A stretch of DNA of 20,349 nucleotides, taken from assembly GCA_003427395.1 (NCBI GenBank), contig BFEA01000072.1, forward strand, positions 3,316,474 through 3,336,822, given 5' to 3'. The notes beneath the pieces were generated by a model, which saw only the letters and a list, made by a program, of their open reading frames with translations, was not told where the DNA came from and did no database searches. The DNA comes from Chara braunii (lineage: Eukaryota; Streptophyta; Charophyceae; Charales; Characeae). A program made the translations under genes and the position numbers. Shown here piece after piece: positions 17,226-20,349 of this stretch (the first letter of the stretch is position 1; every line of letters begins with the position of its first letter).

Positions 17226-17285
17226 ACAAACTGTTGAGGGTTCAGCCTCCTGATGAGTCGGTGAAACTCCGATGAAACAGTTTGT
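17226..17285 (+). ncRNA. Hammerhead ribozyme, type III fold
   Basis: A self-cleaving RNA motif with every core element in order. Stem III 5' strand ACAAACTGT (17226-17234); predicted cleavage nucleotide U at 17235, giving a GUU site; stem I GAGG/CCTC (17236-17239, 17246-17249) with loop GTTCAG; catalytic core CTGATGA (17250-17256); stem II GTCGG/CCGAT (17257-17261, 17269-17273) with loop TGAAACT; GAA (17274-17276); and stem III 3' strand ACAGTTTGT (17277-17285), a perfect 9-bp match to the 5' strand. Stem III is open-ended and I and II are closed, hence type III. Two soft spots: U rather than the favoured C at the cleavage position, and a G-U wobble as the first pair of stem II. Type III hammerheads are known from plant retrozymes and viroid-like RNAs, but no second copy, LTR pair or primer-binding site is seen nearby. 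Activity is inferred, not shown. Confidence 0.88.
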
Positions 17286-17353
17286 CACAGCCCCTCGTTT
17301 GTTGTCCTCTTCTCCCCCTCTGCCTACGGTTTACCGGGCAGTTCTATTTGACG

Positions 17354-17369
17354 ATATATATATATATAT
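17354..17369. repeat. Short (TA)n tract
   Basis: Eight AT units about 70 bp after the hammerhead. The ribozyme relics near 777-1040 are likewise next to a dinucleotide tract. Confidence 0.85.
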
Positions 17370-17601
17370 TCGACAGGTTTATAACCATTTTTGTTATTGT
17401 ATAACAAGACTGCCCCATCCCATATTGGCTAACATTATTTGCTATAATACAGTAGATGGGTCCACAATCTTCAAAATAAGGTACTGAGTCTGAGCATTCT
17501 CTGACTTTTTTAAAAATGATTCATAATTTTTCTTTCATAGCCTAATAGTTTGTTTTTTTCTATGTGTTCTCATAGGTGCAACTATGATAGAAAAGTTGCT
17601 T

Positions 17602-17807
17602 AAACCACCAGTACTTGGCCCAACTATCGATATCGAGCCTATAATGCCCTTGCGCGCCCATTTTTGTCGAAGCGTCGGGGTACCGTTTCAATTTTTTTTT
17701 TAGCTGGCGCTTTCAGTCATTGTGGTCATGTACCCCAAAGCCCTAAAGGCGCGCCACGTTAACGGGGAACCATCACGGCTGATAGTTGGGCCAAGTACTG
17801 GTGGTTT
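17602..17807. mobile_element. Foldback/MITE-like element with perfect 27-bp terminal inverted repeats
   Basis: The arm at 17602-17628 (starts AAACCACCAGTACTTGG) is the exact reverse complement of 17781-17807 (ends CTGGTGGTTT). Inside, symmetry continues at matching depth: GCGCGCC (17652-17658) with GGCGCGC (17748-17754), and GGGGTAC (17677-17683) with GTACCCC (17730-17736). The 206-bp element would fold into one long imperfect hairpin around a T-rich tip. It encodes no protein, as expected of a MITE. No clear target-site duplication is visible: the left flank is GTTGCTT and the right flank CAGGACT. A long-hairpin small-RNA precursor is an alternative. Confidence 0.75.
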
Positions 17808-18179
17808 CAGGACTTCCTATAATAATTGACTCATCTTTTTTTTAAGTTTTTTTTTTTTTTTAAGCAATCTCCTTTCTTTTAGCCGCAACCTTTGTTAATT
17901 CATAAAATATCTTAAACCATCACTCTCCCCACTTCATGAAGTTTATCAGTAACATAGTTATGAGAAAAATATAATAAAAAATTAAAATTATCAATTTAAC
18001 ACTCGTTTTTTGTTTGTCGTTTCATAAGTATTATTTTATTTTTTTAATACTTAAAAAAAAAAATCAACACCTAACCTACGAGTTTCATTTGTTTAGACTT
18101 GTTGGTGCATTTTTTTTAGCGTAAAAAATCGTTGAAGTTTAAATAATTTTTTCCGTGTGCGAACCGTTTTTGTCTACGT

Positions 18180-18560
18180 ATGGCAATGAGAAATGAAAAA
18201 ACTATGTCAGATTGCCTGAATTTTTTTTCCATATATTTTTTAATATATACTGTTCGTAGAAAGATCAAAATCCAATATGCGGACTCTCCAATTTTTAAAG
18301 TTTTGAAGCATTATCCTAAAAGTGAAAAATCGTCAAAGTTAGCGCTCTTAGTCATAGTGGACTCGCAAATTGGTATAAAAAGTAAAAGGATTGTGCTTAT
18401 AATAATTGGTGTCCTAGTAGGGACCTTTGCCACCGACATAGATGGCCTTAGTAGAACAAGTAAAAGTAGAAGAGGTGTAAACTTGATTGCTTCAGTAGAT
18501 TGGGTTAAAAAGGAAAAGGAGAATTGGTCTTGGTGGCAAGGTGGATGGTTCCTTAAATAA
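18180..18560 (+). CDS. Hypothetical 126-residue protein, unrecognised
   Basis: An ATG-to-TAA frame in about 34% GC sequence, where stops are frequent and a frame this long is unlikely by chance. The product is basic, with a hydrophobic stretch near residues 14-24 (LNFFSIYFLIY), two more near 54-60 (LALLVIV) and 71-81 (IVLIIIGVLVG), a Ser/Arg/Lys-rich patch (91-98) and a Trp-rich C-terminus (ENWSWWQGGWFLK). I recognise no family. The frame is open for about 10 further codons upstream without another ATG. It may be an exon, a fragment of an unknown transposon protein, an organelle-derived insert or chance. Confidence 0.25.
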   Translation: MAMRNEKTMSDCLNFFSIYFLIYTVRRKIKIQYADSPIFKVLKHYPKSEKSSKLALLVIVDSQIGIKSKRIVLIIIGVLVGTFATDIDGLSRTSKSRRGVNLIASVDWVKKEKENWSWWQGGWFLK

Positions 18561-19564
18561 TTTGTTTCGCCCTTTTTTTTTTTTTTTACTATGTTGAATA
18601 ACTAAGTTGTTTTTATTCTATATGGTTCCCCCCTTTTTTATTTGGAATGACACAATAGTTGTTAGCTGTTTGTTTTTCTTTTTAGTATAGCATGAAGAGA
18701 TAGTTGTTTTACTCTTAGGCCTTGTGGTTAATGCTAAGGGACGGTCCGATTTTTATCATTTTTGTCCCCTATACGAGTTCCCGACGCATGCACCTATGTT
18801 GGATAATGATCCCAGTAGTTGTTTTATAGGTTGTTTATAGAGGGATTCCCGATTTTATTTTGTTTGGTAATAAATGAACTGCGTTTTTTTTTTCCAGTGT
18901 TGTTTATTGAAAAAAAAAAAAGAAAAAAAAAAGAAAACCATCAAAAAACAATATAGTGTTGATCATAAAAAGTGATTGGAACGAGAAAGTGGTGAAAGGG
19001 GGTAGCAAGCTGGCTGGTATGAGATGGTTCCATTATATATGGGCCATGAAAAAATGCCTTGTTGAGGTTCAAGGGGACAGTTTGGTGGTTTCTACCTGGT
19101 TATATACCACTTAGTTAAGACCTCAACGCTCAATACTACATTCGCATGAGGCTGACAGTAGCTAGTTGGGTATGTAAAGGAGTGTATTTATTCACTAGGA
19201 CCCCACTTTAGGGTCCAAGCTTTGTAATAGGAGATATTTTGGTCTCAAATTGGTTTTGTTAGCCTCTTGGAATGAGTTCCCACGCACTGACTTTGTCTTG
19301 GTTCTCTTTTCCTGTTTTATTTTTTATTTTTGTTTTTCTTCTCTTTTATTTTTTTATCGGCTTGGCTTGTTCGCAGCCCTAAGACTGCGGTATTGTGGGC
19401 TTCGTCGTCTGTGTCAAGGTGTCGCATTTTTTTGCGGCGGGCGACCTAGACGCAAAGTGGGTTCTTAGGGGGCAAAAAAATTTGGGGGACCGGTCCTTGC
19501 CAAAATTGCGGACTACCTACAACTAGCTCTGGTAGAACCGGAAATTTCGGAAAAAGGAAGGACC
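18561..19564. other. No gene seen
   Basis: T-rich spacer with homopolymers. Frames at 19250-19468 (+) and 19446-19655 (-) are unrecognised. Palindromic GGACCGGTCC occurs near 19487-19496 and 19560-19569, next to the short duplication that follows. Confidence 0.45.
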
Positions 19565-19653
19565 GGTCCTCGGATGGAAGTGGACCCCCAAAAGAAGTGG
19601 GGGGCGTTGGATTGGTCCTCGGGTAGAAGTGGACCCCCAAAAGAAGTGAGGGC
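19565..19653. repeat. ~40-bp tandem duplication
   Basis: 19565-19605 and 19614-19653 share GGTCCTCGG and GAAGTGGACCCCCAAAAGAA with four or five differences. The spacer is 8 bp. Confidence 0.88.
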
Positions 19654-19793
19654 ATTTAAACTGCCAAAGGGCCCTTAGGCCCAGGCGTTGAGGCTCGTCT
19701 TCTTAAAATAGGGAGGTCAAGTGCAACGAAACAGATGTTTTGCAAGTGTCAACTTTGACGATTTTTTGTACTCGGACGAACCAGCCAAAAAAA

Positions 19794-20126
19794 CTGAAAT
19801 TTTGAGAATCCATAGATGAGGTCGTGCTCTTTCTAAGAATAATATTAGAACATTTAAAAAAAAAAAAATAGACTGCGAAATAATTGTAACGCCAATTCGG
19901 CACATTTCCCATTTTCGCCACTCAGCCATGTGTGGGCCAACTAAAAAAGTATTCAAAATTCAGTGAGTTTTCTCGCTCAGAAGAATGCGTGAAAAAACCT
20001 GAAAATTGGAGAACTTGTAAATTTTGTTGTGATCTTTCCAGGAAAAACGCTCAATAAATTATAATTCCAATTGTGAAATAGATCGCGGCCACATTTTGAC
20101 GCATATTTCAATTTTGTCATTCAGCC
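19794..20126. repeat. Diverged direct duplication, ~130-bp copies
   Basis: About 19794-19927 and 19999-20126 share an ordered set of landmarks: CTGAAA(A)TT with GAGAA, GTG(C/A)TCTTTC, an A-rich centre, AATT-CCAATT, CACATTT, and a terminal TTT(C/G)(G/T)C(C/A)(A/C)T-TCAGCC. Identity is low but the order is kept, so this is an old duplication or two copies of one element. Confidence 0.55.
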
Positions 20127-20349
20127 TCTCTCTCTCTCTCTGTGGTAGGCCCTCCCCTCCCTCTCTCTCTATCTCTCTTTCTTTCTCTCTCTCACTCTAT
20201 GTCCCTCTCTCTCTCTCACTCTATGTCCCTCTCTCTCTCTCACTCATATCAACAAATGGAACAAAACTCTCTCTCTCTCTCTCTCTCTTTGGTAGCCCCC
20301 CTCCTCTCCTTCTCTCTCTATCTCTCTTTCTTTCTCCCTCCCACTCTTT
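20124..20349. repeat. (CT)n-rich duplicated block running off the window
   Basis: CT microsatellite with interspersed GTGGTAGGCCCTCC, TCTCTATCTCTCTTTCTTTC and CACTCTATGTCCCT units. The first ~80 bp (from 20124) recur from about 20265 to the window end, and the CACTCTATGTCCCT unit is itself tandem (about 20191-20241). The right boundary is outside the window. Confidence 0.88.

Larger units (their letters stand above)
17480..19100. other. AT-rich block with many poly-T and poly-A runs
   Basis: Composition drops to about one-third GC here (about 34% by hand count over 18181-18540), clearly lower than the sequence to its left. Homopolymer runs include T-runs near 17691, 17837-17862, 18571-18588 and 18884-18893, and an A-rich stretch at 18910-18934. 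It contains a foldback element and one notable ORF, listed separately. The remainder shows no recognised gene. Confidence 0.6.

Noticed and set aside
16500-17600. A full retrozyme around the hammerhead
   Set aside because: No second hammerhead copy, LTR-type direct repeats, tRNA primer-binding site or polypurine tract was found within about 1 kb.
1-20349. CRISPR arrays, bacterial operons, tRNA or rRNA genes
   Set aside because: The tandem repeats lack regular unique spacers, no cas-like genes are present, and no cloverleaf or rRNA signature was recognised.

Overview
This is a stretch of eukaryotic nuclear DNA, most likely from a green-lineage (streptophyte) genome. The evidence is one clear plant-type membrane transporter gene of the WAT1/EamA family, a decayed LINE, long microsatellites ((CA)n, (TA)n, (CT)n, (GAY)n/(GAG)n, (GGTC)n) and a very low density of convincing coding sequence. 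Nothing bacterial is seen: no operons, no CRISPR array, no insertion sequences. I cannot name the species. A charophyte alga or early-diverging plant is only a guess, based on the single-exon transporter and the repeat-rich spacer.

Layout: 1-6000 is gene-poor. It holds a tandem dimer of hammerhead-ribozyme relics around a (CA)n tract (about 777-1040), GC-rich hairpins (2239-2332), a ~300-bp imperfect direct duplication (2891-3421), a second (CA)n tract, an acidic-coding microsatellite (4265-4386) and an 11-bp CCATG minisatellite (4940-5042). The one confident gene is at 6140-7405 (+), a 421-residue ten-helix drug/metabolite transporter. Positions 7500-12500 are a patchwork of local tandem duplications with units of 39, 44, ~74, ~135, 230, 28 and 68 bp, plus two inverted-repeat hairpins. 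Positions 13115-14996 (minus) are the frame-broken C-terminal end of a LINE ORF2, with a recognisable post-RT segment and a degenerate zinc-finger-like segment. Positions 15140-15600 are another decayed tandem array.

The right end is the most unusual part. At 17129 a single N sits between two identical 38-bp sequences, which looks like an unmerged contig overlap. At 17226-17285 there is a complete type III hammerhead ribozyme fold. At 17602-17807 lies a ~206-bp foldback element with perfect 27-bp terminal inverted repeats. From about 17480 composition turns AT-rich, with one 126-codon unidentified ORF (18180-18560). The window ends in duplicated AT-rich units and (CT)n tracts.

The features do not form a pathway. 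The transporter is a stand-alone gene in a repeat-dominated neighbourhood. The best candidate for something undescribed is the ribozyme family: one intact copy and two relics, all on the plus strand, each next to a dinucleotide tract.
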